Below, in pieces: positions 41,897-50,497 of a stretch of 51,217 nucleotides of DNA. This DNA is from Verrucomicrobiia bacterium (GTDB lineage Bacteria > Verrucomicrobiota > Verrucomicrobiia > Palsa-1439), in assembly GCA_035577545.1 (NCBI GenBank), contig DATLVI010000007.1, forward strand, positions 1-51,217, in the 5' to 3' direction. How positions within the stretch are numbered: position 1 is the first letter of the stretch; each line of letters opens with the position of its first letter. Both the position numbers and the translations under genes were made by a program. The notes below the pieces were generated by a model that was given only the letters and a program-made list of their open reading frames with translations, was not told the DNA's origin and searched no databases.

Positions 41897-42517
41897 ATGA
41901 AACTGGCCAAGCGGCAAGAAACCAGGCCAACGATTCGCTTCCGTGCCACGTTGTTTCGGCCCAAGGCAACCGGAAAGATTGGATCGTCGGCTCTTCTCAC
42001 TCTGCCCAGGAACGCGAGCGCGAAGCTTCCCTCACGAGGTATGACCATCGTTGAGGGAACGATCAATGCCATCCCCTTTCGAGCCGCCCTCGAACCAGAC
42101 GGCAAAGGAAGTCACCAGCTCAGGGTCAACAAAGCCATGCACGATGCTGCCGGCGCCGACGCTGAAGACACGCTAATGGTGGAGATTACGCGGGTCGGAG
42201 AAGAACCGGAGGTCAGGGTGCCAGTGGATCTGCGCCAAGCCCTTGCCGCGGCCCCGCCGGCGCAGGCGTCGTGGGCGGATATCACACCCCTCGCGCGCCG
42301 GGACTGGATTTTCTCGATCAGCACAGCCAAACAACCGGAAACGCGCCGGCGCCGGATCGAGAAAGCCTGCGATATGCTGGCCTCGGGAAAGCGACGACTA
42401 TGTTGTTTTCCCGGCATCAAGTGGCTGATGAAAGAAAATGCAAAATCATGCGGAATGTGGCTCCCCTTGCCGAACTCAAAAAATCGTCCTCCGCCGAGAT
42501 CGACAAGTCCTGAATAA
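41897..42517 (+). CDS. DUF1905 plus YdeI/OmpD-associated (OmdA) domain protein
   Basis: 206 residues from ATG 41897. The first domain (IRFRATLFRP..., GKIGSSALLTLPRNASAKLPSRGMTIVEGTINAIPFRAALEPDGKGSHQLRV) is DUF1905; the second (LARRDWIFSISTAKQPETRRRRIEKACDMLASGKRRLCCF) is the OmdA/YdeI domain linked to antimicrobial-peptide tolerance. Homologues usually end just after the CCF; here 37 unrelated residues follow (PGIKWLMKENAK...), which may be a frameshifted or acquired tail. The -10-like TATACC ends 5 bases before the ATG. Confidence 0.8.
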   Translation: MKLAKRQETRPTIRFRATLFRPKATGKIGSSALLTLPRNASAKLPSRGMTIVEGTINAIPFRAALEPDGKGSHQLRVNKAMHDAAGADAEDTLMVEITRVGEEPEVRVPVDLRQALAAAPPAQASWADITPLARRDWIFSISTAKQPETRRRRIEKACDMLASGKRRLCCFPGIKWLMKENAKSCGMWLPLPNSKNRPPPRSTSPE

Positions 42518-42712
42518 CGCCGCCACCGGAGAAATGAAGCTTTACTTCACATGGACGGTTAGGCGACTACACAGGACTTTGAGCGACAAGACAGTCATTG
42601 ACGCAAGATTGAAGTTCGATTACCAGTGCCTTTTCACGAATCAATGTTGAGAAGTCATAAAATTAGCCAAGGTCGGGTGGCTCGCGGCCTACGATCTGAA
42701 ACGGAGAACACG

Positions 42713-43078
42713 ATGCCCAACAGCATATCGACGTTACTGCTTCGCAATCTGAGCGACGTATTTGGCGAAAATGACCCCGTGCGTCGTCGCGCTGCAATCG
42801 ACGAGCTTTGGGCCGAGGATGGCGTTTTCTACGACCCCAAAAGCGGCGCCCATCGTGGACGCGACGAGATCGATCGCGTCGCGGGCGCGATCAAGGCGAC
42901 TCACCCTGAGTTTCGATATCAGCCAATCTCCGAGCCGGAGGAATTGGGCAATGGGGGACGCGTCCGATGGGTATCGGGCCGCCCCGGGGAGGCACCAGCG
43001 TATGCTGGGACTGATTTCATCATTGCCCGGGACGGGCGGATTGCCGCCGTCTATCTCTTTTTCGACAATCTTCCTTAA
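42713..43078 (+). CDS. NTF2-like (SnoaL-type) protein
   Basis: 121 residues with a GGAG ribosome binding site. RRAAIDELWAEDGVFYDPKSGAHRGRDEIDRVAGAIKATHPEFRY and FIIARDGRIAAVYLFFDNLP match the cone-shaped NTF2-like fold that holds small hydrophobic ligands. Such stand-alone proteins may be isomerases or have no known role. No operon partner. Confidence 0.83.
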   Translation: MPNSISTLLLRNLSDVFGENDPVRRRAAIDELWAEDGVFYDPKSGAHRGRDEIDRVAGAIKATHPEFRYQPISEPEELGNGGRVRWVSGRPGEAPAYAGTDFIIARDGRIAAVYLFFDNLP

Positions 43079-43217
43079 GACAACACGCGCGAACTCAATG
43101 AGATCGAATGCTTTGTTAAAGCAGTTGAGTTGAAAAGCCTGACGGCAGCAGCAAAAGCCCTAATCATATGGGTCAACGCTTTACAATTTACACGAATACA
43201 GTCGGCAGTATCTCAGA

Positions 43218-43246
43218 TTGAATTTCCGCTGGCTCATTCCTAGAAT
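43218..43246 (+). promoter_or_regulatory. Promoter of the GrpB-family gene, predicted leaderless
   Basis: TTGAAT (43218-43223), 17 bases, TAGAAT (43241-43246), ending 6 bases before the ATG at 43253. Confidence 0.6.
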
Positions 43247-43252
43247 GGTTCC

Positions 43253-43789
43253 ATGCCGATTCCAGTCATCATGGCTGCCTATAATCCCGATTGGCCGCAG
43301 ATGGCAGCCGGCTACGCGGAACAGTTGCGCGTCCTCGGCCCGGTCCTTATGACCGTCCATCATATCGGCTCGACCGCGGTGCCAGGGCTGGCGGCCAAGC
43401 CCATCTTCGATCTGATGCCGCTGGTCACCGATCTGGCCGACCTCGATCGGGAACGTGGGTGCATTGAGGCGCTCGGCTACGATTGGCTCGGCGAGTTGGG
43501 CATACCGGGACGGCGCTATTGTAAACGTGACGATGAAACCGGTACCCGCATTGTTCAGCTTCACTTTTTCCAGGCAGATTCGCCCCACGTCGAGCGTCAC
43601 ATCGCCTTTAGAAACTATTTGCGCGCGCATCCCGAAGTGGCCCGCGCTTACGAAACCGAAAAACGCCGGGCGCGAGACCTTCACCCGAATGATTCATATG
43701 CCTACACGGATGAGAAGGCCGCGTGGATTCAAAAAACGGAAGCCACCGCACTGATTTGGTTTGCCGAACAGAATCCCGTAAAGCGGTAA
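43253..43789 (+). CDS. GrpB family (UPF0157) nucleotidyltransferase-fold protein
   Basis: 178 residues. YNPDWPQMAAGYAEQLRVLG, HHIGSTAVPGLAAKPIFDLMPLV and HVERHIAFRNYLRAHPEVARAYETEKRRA are the GrpB hallmarks; GSTAVPGL...KPI.D holds the nucleotidyltransferase-like GS and acidic residues. Members are found fused to CoaE in actinobacteria, but the activity of the free protein is not established. Single-gene unit. Confidence 0.9.
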   Translation: MPIPVIMAAYNPDWPQMAAGYAEQLRVLGPVLMTVHHIGSTAVPGLAAKPIFDLMPLVTDLADLDRERGCIEALGYDWLGELGIPGRRYCKRDDETGTRIVQLHFFQADSPHVERHIAFRNYLRAHPEVARAYETEKRRARDLHPNDSYAYTDEKAAWIQKTEATALIWFAEQNPVKR

Positions 43790-44004
43790 AGGGGCCAGTC
43801 CTTGGTATTGACGCTCGGAAACTGGGCCCAGATCTCATCATAAAACAATCCGGCCTCCAGCTCGACCGACCAAACCCCGCAGATGGCTTGATAACACCGT
43901 AAGAAACGATAAAATGCGGGTCAATGAGACTGACTGTCACGCCGCGGTCGCGGGGCGAAATATCGGTCAACCGCACAACAACCAAAATTCATCAAGGTGT
44001 GTAA

Positions 44005-44760
44005 ATGAATCGTATCATCAGACTGGTGGTCATCTTCGGTTGCGTTGTCATTCCGATAGCCGCCCTTTATGCCAAGGTGAATGTTTCAGAAGCGCCGCCG
44101 CCGAGCAGTCCAGTCTTGATTGCTTTTGGGAACAGCCAGAGTTACCGCGGTATCAACATGCCGAGTCCCGATCTGCGGGGTAATTTTTGGAACAGCGTTG
44201 GGGCGGACGCGGTTAATGGCCCCCTGAAGAACGCCGCCGGCGAGGTGACGACCATGGGCCTGAGTTTTCAGTCCGCAGCCGGAACCGACTATTACAACGG
44301 CCCTTCCGGAGCGACTCAGGATCCCAGCGCCTGCGTCATTGACGCGGACGCGCTCGGCAACCTGGGCGTCAAGGAAGCCGTGTACCACTATTACGTGAAT
44401 TCAAAGTTCCAAATTCAAGGGCTGGATCCGACGAAGGTTTACTCGCTGACCTTCTTCGGATCGCATAAGTACAGCCCTAGCGATTACACAACCTACTTCG
44501 TTTGCAGTGACGCGAGTTACTCGAGGGTGGTCACTTCCATTAGCCTCTATGTACAGAGTCCCGGCAACCCTGCGGCCCACAATTCGAACAAAGTAGCCAC
44601 CATTAGCGGACTGGCCCCGCAGAGCAACGGCATCATCTACATCAAGTTCCAGGGGACGAACCGCGACCCGAGTGTTGGTGGTTATCTGAACTGTATGCAG
44701 ATCGTTGATATCCCCCGGACGAATGCCCCACCGCCCAAGTTGGTGAATCCATCACCATAG
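44005..44760 (+). CDS. Secreted protein of unknown function
   Basis: 251 residues with a signal peptide (MNRIIRLVVIFGCVVIPIAALYAKV) and AAGGTG upstream. After a Pro-rich stretch, SSPVLIAFGNSQSYRGINMPSPDLRGNFWNSV and FQIQGLDPTKVYSLTFFGSHKY suggest a beta-sandwich found in exported proteins of Verrucomicrobia and Bacteroidetes. No PEP-CTERM or other sorting tail. Function unknown. Confidence 0.75.
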   Translation: MNRIIRLVVIFGCVVIPIAALYAKVNVSEAPPPSSPVLIAFGNSQSYRGINMPSPDLRGNFWNSVGADAVNGPLKNAAGEVTTMGLSFQSAAGTDYYNGPSGATQDPSACVIDADALGNLGVKEAVYHYYVNSKFQIQGLDPTKVYSLTFFGSHKYSPSDYTTYFVCSDASYSRVVTSISLYVQSPGNPAAHNSNKVATISGLAPQSNGIIYIKFQGTNRDPSVGGYLNCMQIVDIPRTNAPPPKLVNPSP

Positions 44761-44787
44761 ACTCTTACCGTGAAAGATTGATGGTGT

Positions 44788-44915
44788 CGTTTGGGTCAAC
44801 TCCGTATTCTGGACACACTTCATAAACCGCCCGCGCCACTCCCGCCGACTTCCCTCTTTCCCGTTTCGTCGTTATGGATAGTGCTATCTATAGTCTTCTC
44901 GCCCACATCCACCGC
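44788..44915 (+). repeat. Imperfect 130-bp repeat with central palindrome, copy 2
   Basis: GGGTCAACTCCG, then AAACCGCCCG, CTTCCCTC and TTATGGATAG with an inverse half that has changed (CTATCTATAG, 44872-44893), then TCTTCTCGCCC. Homologous over its length to 41592-41735. Confidence 0.7.
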
Positions 44916-44916
44916 C

Positions 44917-44946
44917 AAAAAAGGGAGAGGCCAACCTGGCCTCTCC
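44917..44946 (-). terminator. Rho-independent terminator of the 100-residue protein gene
   Basis: On the minus strand GGAGAGGCCA-GGT-TGGCCTCTCC (44946-44924) followed by CTTTTTT (to 44917). Stem of 10 perfect pairs with a 3-base loop. Confidence 0.9.
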
Positions 44947-45005
44947 GCTTGTCAGGCCTTCGGGAACGCCGAAGACCTCTGTCTGTTGGATTACCCTCGA
45001 CTGCG

Positions 45006-45308
45006 TTAGTGGCGAGCCGACGCGTGCTGCGTCTCGTGTGCGGGCAGACCAAACGCGTGTTCCGTGTTGATCTGGAAGTACTCGTTCCGCGCCGCCTTCG
45101 ACGTCAGTGGTTCAAGGAACCGCTTCAGATTGTCCAGCGAATCCGCTTCCCACACGCAATCGGCCCGCCGGCCGTCCGCGCTGGGTAGATAGAAAACCGC
45201 CTTCAGACCTTTCGGCAATCTCCCCTGCTCGACCATCGGGCCGATCTGGCTCGTGGTCTCCTCCCACGTCTTGGGATCCGTGATGTTGTGATGAATCGCT
45301 ACGAACAT
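45006..45308 (-). CDS. Small conserved protein, probably a ferredoxin-like alpha/beta barrel
   Basis: 100 residues with AAAGGAG 10 bases upstream. MFVAIHHNITDPKTWEETTSQIGPMVEQGRLPKGLKAVFYLPSADGRRADCVWEADSLDNLKRFLEPLTSKAARNEYFQI has the beta-alpha-beta pattern of small dimeric barrels (DUF4242/ABM-like). Followed by its own terminator. Function unknown. Confidence 0.75.
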   Translation of the reverse strand: MFVAIHHNITDPKTWEETTSQIGPMVEQGRLPKGLKAVFYLPSADGRRADCVWEADSLDNLKRFLEPLTSKAARNEYFQINTEHAFGLPAHETQHASARH

Positions 45309-45577
45309 GACTACTGACTCCTTTTGGTTGAGTTAACTGCGTTCGCCATTGCGGTACGATTCCTACCGCCCCCATGACATCCTACAAACGCTAGCACCCC
45401 TCCCAACGAATGCAAAAAATTATTTGTGACATTTTCTCTGAACAAGCGACCGGGGGTTTTGCCTTACGGTATCAGCCGTACGCGATAGCCGAAGGCTGCA
45501 CTAGCAGCCTGGAGCCGAGTCAGACGAGACGCCAGCTTCGCTGGCAAACCCGCGATGTTGTTTCGCGGCAACATTAC

Positions 45578-47374
45578 CTATGGGACCAATCTTACACGGT
45601 AATACCGCGCGGGTGAATTCGTCGCGCCGCCGACATCGAGGTAGTTGGTCGTGACGCCCGGGCCGGCAGAATTCGTCACGACGAAGATGTCCGTGAAACC
45701 ATTCGTCGTATAAATGCCACCGACCCCACCGGCCGAGACCTGCAAAGCATTGGTCAGCCCGGGGGCCATCAGCCAGGTAATGAACAGGTCATTGCCCTGC
45801 GGGGTGATCGCTGTGATTTGGAATGCATTCGTGTTGAAGATCACCTTGCTCACGATGAGCGCGCCTCCGGTGTGGATGAACTGTCCGCAGGTATTCGTCA
45901 GGATCAGCACATCCGTCTTCAGCAGGCCCGCACTCAAAATCAATTGACCGTTGCGCACGTCAATGTAGGCATTGTGCGCCGCGTTGGTCACATACAAACT
46001 ACCGCCCGCGACATTCACCACACCGACCCCGCCGGTTGGACAGTTGCCAATGACCATATTCGAAAACAGCGTCGCCGATCCTCCGTCAAGATTAAGCGTG
46101 CCCCGCGCAGGGAATGCCACTTGGTTTGTAGCCGGCGCGTTCGTAATGACGCAGAAATACATTCCCAACTGCATCGAGTTCCCGATCCACGTACCATTAG
46201 AGATGGTGATGTTGCCGTCACCCCAAGGCGCAACGAAAATCGGCGAGTTTGTGGCGACCAGTTGCCCGCCGGTCATCCACACGGTACCGGTTGCTCCAAT
46301 GCCCGTCCCAAGGAACAGCGGCCCCTGGACCTCAACGGTGCTTCCCATCATCGTCAGAGTGCCCTGTGACCCGGCATGCGGCGCGATGTTAGTCGCGAAG
46401 GGCAGTGTACCCCCGTTCGCTCCGATTTCGAGGGGACCGACGGACACCGTCGCATTGGACCAGAACTGTTGCCCGTTCCCACCCCCACCGATGAGCATCA
46501 GGAAAGCATTGGTCACCGTAAGTTGTCCCGACGTGATCTGCACCACGCCCGTCGCGCCGTCATATTCCCCGACCACCATATGTCCGGCCGCGATCCACGA
46601 ACTGGTGTCCATCACGACAGCGCCTTGCGAAGCGGCGCCGAGACCCACCAGCACCGGTTGGTCGGAAGTCAGGACCGAACCGTTGACAACGGTCAACTGA
46701 CCGGTGCCGTACAATCCAACCGCCGTCGGGCCGTTGGTCAACGCCAACTGCCCTCCTGATAAAAAAACATTCCCAACGGCATTGGTATCAAGCCCAACTG
46801 CGAGGTATCCCGAAAAACTGCCGGTCCCGTTGATGGTCAGCAAACCCGGCGAACCGGGCTCCGGCCCAACGGCAGCCACGTTAGAAACCGCCAGACTACC
46901 ATTCGCGAGGACAATACTGCCTCCCAGGTTATCAACCGTATTGGTCGGCCCGGTCACAAGCACCGCCGAATTCGAGATCACCAACACTCCCCCATTGCTG
47001 ATCGACAAGGAAGTGAGCATCGTCAACGACACGTTGGTTCCGATGTTCGAGATTAGCACCGTATTGGTCGTGCTGCCGGAGCTCCAAAGGCTCAGGTCAT
47101 TGACGGTCATCGTGTTCGGGAATGTGCCGACCGTTGTCGAGTCGATCGTCACAATCTTGGAGATGGAGTTCGTAACGTAGATTGACTGCGTATTCGTCGG
47201 CGCCAAGCCAAGCGACCAGTCCCCGGCAGCTTCCCACTTGTCGCTGGCTGAAGTGTTCCACGAATTGGTCAGAGCCCAGCCCGTGATCGGTCCGAATGCG
47301 CCAGCCAAGAAAACCATGGCGCACACAGCGACTAATCGCTGATAGATACGCTTATTCTTCAAGGTTGAGTTCAT
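45578..47374 (-). CDS. Secreted Asn/Thr/Gly-rich repeat protein (probable beta-helix)
   Basis: 598 residues from ATG 47374, which starts a signal peptide (MNSTLKNKRIYQRLVAVCAMVFLAGAF); the frame upstream is Arg-rich and not credible. The mature part repeats short beta strands such as GTLTM, GGQLALTNG, GTGQLTVVNGS, VVGEYDGATGVVQITSGQLTV, typical of autotransporter-like surface adhesins. It ends with the TNSPARYYRVRLVP tail common in secreted proteins of Verrucomicrobia. No membrane beta-barrel or PEP-CTERM segment is visible. The pseudopilin gene upstream ends only 19 bases before its start. Confidence 0.8.
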   Translation of the reverse strand: MNSTLKNKRIYQRLVAVCAMVFLAGAFGPITGWALTNSWNTSASDKWEAAGDWSLGLAPTNTQSIYVTNSISKIVTIDSTTVGTFPNTMTVNDLSLWSSGSTTNTVLISNIGTNVSLTMLTSLSISNGGVLVISNSAVLVTGPTNTVDNLGGSIVLANGSLAVSNVAAVGPEPGSPGLLTINGTGSFSGYLAVGLDTNAVGNVFLSGGQLALTNGPTAVGLYGTGQLTVVNGSVLTSDQPVLVGLGAASQGAVVMDTSSWIAAGHMVVGEYDGATGVVQITSGQLTVTNAFLMLIGGGGNGQQFWSNATVSVGPLEIGANGGTLPFATNIAPHAGSQGTLTMMGSTVEVQGPLFLGTGIGATGTVWMTGGQLVATNSPIFVAPWGDGNITISNGTWIGNSMQLGMYFCVITNAPATNQVAFPARGTLNLDGGSATLFSNMVIGNCPTGGVGVVNVAGGSLYVTNAAHNAYIDVRNGQLILSAGLLKTDVLILTNTCGQFIHTGGALIVSKVIFNTNAFQITAITPQGNDLFITWLMAPGLTNALQVSAGGVGGIYTTNGFTDIFVVTNSAGPGVTTNYLDVGGATNSPARYYRVRLVP

Positions 47375-47393
47375 GCAGCATCGTCCATGGTTC

Positions 47394-48185
47394 CTATTGT
47401 GGTGAAGTCGAAATACCCGGGGCGAACCACCAGTGATACGGCCTGCCGGCATGCCAGTCGCCGTTGGGACCGACGCTCGAGTCGTTAAATGCACCCGCGT
47501 CGGACGGACAGTTCCTGCAATAGTCCTCAATTCTGATCCACTGTGCATGACCGTCACCCATGACAAAATTCAATCCCCCCGAGTGTCTCGCGGTGCTGGG
47601 CGTGTAATTGCCAAAAGGATCCTCAGCGATGAATTTGCCATTTGTCGAGGGGAAGACGTCTTCCGGTTCCTCCACCAAGATAATCGTGGTGGCGGGACTT
47701 ACCATTCGGCTTCGTCTGAATGTAGCGTGGGCTCCAAGTGTACCATGCAGACACGTACTGATCGCGTACATGAAGTCTGGGTTCGCCAGTGTCGGGGACA
47801 CGGTCGTGTTGGTCGCGCTGGGGCAAGTCCAAATGCCTTTCATGCGCGGAGTCGGCGGTGTATTGGCTCCGTACAGGTCGCAAAGTTTCGGCTGTTTGAT
47901 GTACGGAGGAAGAACATTGTACCATGCGTTCGCGTTGGGCGTATCGCAGACGCTAGCGGAGACGTTGCCATCGTAGGGATAGTAATCTTTTTGGTCCGCG
48001 GTATACAAGCTGACGGCCACGCCCCATTGATGCATATTGCCGAGGCACACCGCCGCCTTCATCGTATCCTGCGCTGTGTTCAGCGCCGGCAGGATCGTCC
48101 CAACCAGAATTGCGCCCAGGGAAACAACCACAAGCAGTTCCGTGAAAGTAAAGCCCCTCGTTTTGTAGTCGGCTCTCTCTTTCAT
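47394..48185 (-). CDS. Prepilin-type protein with H-X9-DG domain (pseudopilin 1)
   Basis: 263 residues from ATG 48185. KTRGFTFTELLVVVSLGAILVGTILPAL is the type IV/type II prepilin signal (Gly before Phe, Glu at +5). C-terminally, RHSGGLNFVMGDGHAQWI carries the H-X9-DG motif. AAVCLGNMHQWGVAVSLYTADQKDYYP is typical of this group. It is likely a minor pseudopilin of a secretion system, cleaved by PilD. Paralogue of the next upstream gene. Confidence 0.88.
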   Translation of the reverse strand: MKERADYKTRGFTFTELLVVVSLGAILVGTILPALNTAQDTMKAAVCLGNMHQWGVAVSLYTADQKDYYPYDGNVSASVCDTPNANAWYNVLPPYIKQPKLCDLYGANTPPTPRMKGIWTCPSATNTTVSPTLANPDFMYAISTCLHGTLGAHATFRRSRMVSPATTIILVEEPEDVFPSTNGKFIAEDPFGNYTPSTARHSGGLNFVMGDGHAQWIRIEDYCRNCPSDAGAFNDSSVGPNGDWHAGRPYHWWFAPGISTSPQ

Positions 48186-48298
48186 CCTCACACACTCCAG
48201 AACGATCACCCGCAAGGTTCCTAGCTCATTCCCCTCGCGCTAACAATCCCAAAAACGTCCAAAACCACTATTTTACACGCCCTTTACACGCCACGTAC

Positions 48299-49036
48299 TC
48301 AGGTCGACGCGCCCTTAAACGGAAACCAATGGTAAGGCACGCCGGTCTTCCAATCGCCGGTCGCCGTTGAGTTGGAGTCGGTGAACGGGTTGGCCGGGCA
48401 TTGTCTGCAGAAGTTGGTATAGGCGATCCATTCCGCATGACCATCACAGAGGACAAAGTTCCCGCCGTCAAAATGCCGCGCCGGTGCAAACCTGCCGGTC
48501 GTATTACAAAAGCCGTCTTCCGCTTCTTCTGCAAATAATATCGTGGTAGCGGGCGCGACGCATTGGCCGCGCTGGAATTGTGCCGCTCCGTTCGGGTCCA
48601 TGCGCGAATTGAATGCGTAGGTAAAATACGGGCTTGAGAGTGTGATCGATACGGTTCTGTTGGTTGCGCTGGGGCAGATCCAGATGCTTTTTGTGAGCGG
48701 TGCCGGCGGCGTGCCCCCTTCATAGTATTGAATCAGCGGCGCTTGCTTCAAGTAAGGCGGCACCACGTTGAACCAAGCATTGAGATTGGGCCCTCCGTCA
48801 ATCACACTAAAGTTACTGCCCTCGGCCGGCCAATAGTCCCTCTGGTCTGCGGCATACAGGCTGAAGCCCAGCCCCCATTGATGCATGTTACTGAGACAAA
48901 CCGCCGCCTTCAATGTATCCTGTGCCGTGTCCAGCGCCGGCAAGATCGTCCCCGCCAAAACCGCGCCAACGGAAACAACCACCAGCAGTTCCGTAAAAGT
49001 GAAGCCTCGCGTTTTGAGATCGGTTCGGTCTTTCAT
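48299..49036 (-). CDS. Prepilin-type protein with H-X9-DG domain (pseudopilin 2)
   Basis: 245 residues from ATG 49036 (MKDRTDLKTRGFTFTELLVVVSVG); upstream frame to 49144 is not family-like. It has the same prepilin cleavage signal, the segment LDTAQDTLKAAVCLSNMHQWGLGFSLYAADQRDYWP and the C-terminal RHFDGGNFVLCDGHAEWI (H-X9-DG). It is closely similar to pseudopilin 1, so the pair arose by tandem duplication. Both have extra Cys pairs near the C-terminus (FCRQCP and YCRNCP). Confidence 0.88.
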   Translation of the reverse strand: MKDRTDLKTRGFTFTELLVVVSVGAVLAGTILPALDTAQDTLKAAVCLSNMHQWGLGFSLYAADQRDYWPAEGSNFSVIDGGPNLNAWFNVVPPYLKQAPLIQYYEGGTPPAPLTKSIWICPSATNRTVSITLSSPYFTYAFNSRMDPNGAAQFQRGQCVAPATTILFAEEAEDGFCNTTGRFAPARHFDGGNFVLCDGHAEWIAYTNFCRQCPANPFTDSNSTATGDWKTGVPYHWFPFKGAST

Positions 49037-49194
49037 CCGCACTCTCTCACCGATTAACCCCTGAACCGCGTCGGACAACAGAAGAGCTGTCCGTCCTCTG
49101 GCCTGCGCCGTTGATACCACATTCGCGGGCAGCCCACAACTCAAAACGGGGTTCCGAACGAGCGTCTACACCTGCTATATATTGGCGGGCAGCC

Positions 49195-50412
49195 CTACCG
49201 CCGCTTCGTCTCCGCCACAATGATCTGCGGAATCGCGGCGTAGAAGATCGTCGCCTTGATGAGCGCATCCACGGGCACGACCTCGTTGGTCTGGTGCGCG
49301 TAGATTTCGTGTTGGGGACCGAAACCAATCGTGGGGATGTTGTGGCGGCCGGCAGTGGCGACGCCGTTGGTGGAGAATGTCCAGCGATCGACGCGCGGTT
49401 TTTTGCCGAGGGCAATGGCCCCGGCCTTCACGCCGGCACGGACGAGTGGATGTTTCTCATCGAGCACCCATGTCGGGAAATATTTCTGCTGACCAACCTT
49501 CAGGCCGGTCCAGGCGACGGCATCGTAATTCAAGATCTCAACTCTGCCCTTCGCTTTCTTCACAGACGGCAATGCCTGGATTTCTTTTACGGACGACTGC
49601 GGCGTCTCGCCCTTCGTCATGCGCCGGTCGAGGTAGATGGCGCATTCGTCCGCCACCGCGTTGAACGACGGTGTGCTGGCTTCAATGCACGTGACCGCCA
49701 CGGTGCCAACGCCAAGGAACTTGTCGTACTTGAGGCCCTTGCGGTTCAACTTGTCGACATCCTTGATGATCTCGGCCATCTTGGTGATGGGATTGTCACC
49801 GCGTTCGGGCGCGGAGGCATGGCAGGATCGGCCTTTGACGGTGACCTTGATTTCCATGCGGCCGCGATGACCGCGATAGACGCCCAGATGCGTCGGCTCC
49901 GTGATGACCACGTAGTCCGGCACCATCTTCTCTTTTTCAATGACGTGCAGCAGGCACAACCCGTCGCAATCCTCTTCCATCACGCTGCCGACCACCCACA
50001 ACGTATAGTCTCCGCCAAGCCCGAGTTCCTGGATCGCTTTCCCCGCGTACACCATCGACGCCACGGACGTCTTCTGGTCGCAGGCCCCGCGTCCATAGAT
50101 CTTGCCGTTCTCGAACTTCCCCTTGAACGGGTCCCACTTCCACTGGCTGCGGTCGCCGACGTGCACCGTATCGACGTGCGAATCGATCATGATCTTCGTC
50201 TTGCCCTTACCGATCCGGCCGATGACGTTCCCCATCTTGTCGAACCACACCTTGTCGAAACCCACCTTGCGCATTTCCTGGGCGATGCGCTTGCAGACAT
50301 TCCCCTCTGTCCCGCTGAATCCAGGGATGGCGATGAGGTCGCGGGAAAACTTGATGATGTCCTTCTCATAGGACTTCACGGTATGGCGCAATAAATCGGC
50401 AGAAGCTGTCAT
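49195..50412 (-). CDS. YgeY-type M20 hydrolase (selenium-metabolism linked)
   Basis: 405 residues of the M20/ArgE-DapE fold. IDSHVDTV (zinc His/Asp), GRGACDQK, VVGSVMEEDCDG (catalytic Glu pair), TEPTHLGVYRGHRGR and GFGPQHEIYAHQTNEVV (late zinc His) are present; the central dimerisation domain starts EIKVTVKGRSCHASAPE. The pattern fits the YgeY subfamily that accompanies selenium-dependent molybdenum hydroxylases. No signal peptide. It is divergent from the FAD-subunit gene, which supports that link. A possible promoter, TTGACG with TTAAAA at 17 bases, lies upstream. Confidence 0.88.
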   Translation of the reverse strand: MTASADLLRHTVKSYEKDIIKFSRDLIAIPGFSGTEGNVCKRIAQEMRKVGFDKVWFDKMGNVIGRIGKGKTKIMIDSHVDTVHVGDRSQWKWDPFKGKFENGKIYGRGACDQKTSVASMVYAGKAIQELGLGGDYTLWVVGSVMEEDCDGLCLLHVIEKEKMVPDYVVITEPTHLGVYRGHRGRMEIKVTVKGRSCHASAPERGDNPITKMAEIIKDVDKLNRKGLKYDKFLGVGTVAVTCIEASTPSFNAVADECAIYLDRRMTKGETPQSSVKEIQALPSVKKAKGRVEILNYDAVAWTGLKVGQQKYFPTWVLDEKHPLVRAGVKAGAIALGKKPRVDRWTFSTNGVATAGRHNIPTIGFGPQHEIYAHQTNEVVPVDALIKATIFYAAIPQIIVAETKRR

Positions 50413-50462
50413 GATAATTGAATCCCTTTCGTTAGCGGCCCTCGTTTTAATGTTTTTGACTC

Positions 50463-50491
50463 TTGCCCGTCAACAAATTCGTTGACATAAT
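50463..50491 (+). promoter_or_regulatory. Promoter of the molybdenum hydroxylase FAD-subunit gene, predicted leaderless
   Basis: TTGCCC (50463-50468), 17 bases, CATAAT (50486-50491), ending 6 bases before the GTG at 50498. Confidence 0.6.
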
Positions 50492-50497
50492 GCAGCC

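Noticed and set aside
43608-43985. 125-codon minus-strand frame partly in the gap after the GrpB gene
   Set aside because: Its C-terminal half is antisense to GrpB and the N-terminal half matches no family I know; no ribosome binding site or promoter supports it.
49111-50394. 427-codon plus-strand frame opposite the YgeY-type gene
   Set aside because: Antisense shadow; the minus strand carries all M20 motifs.
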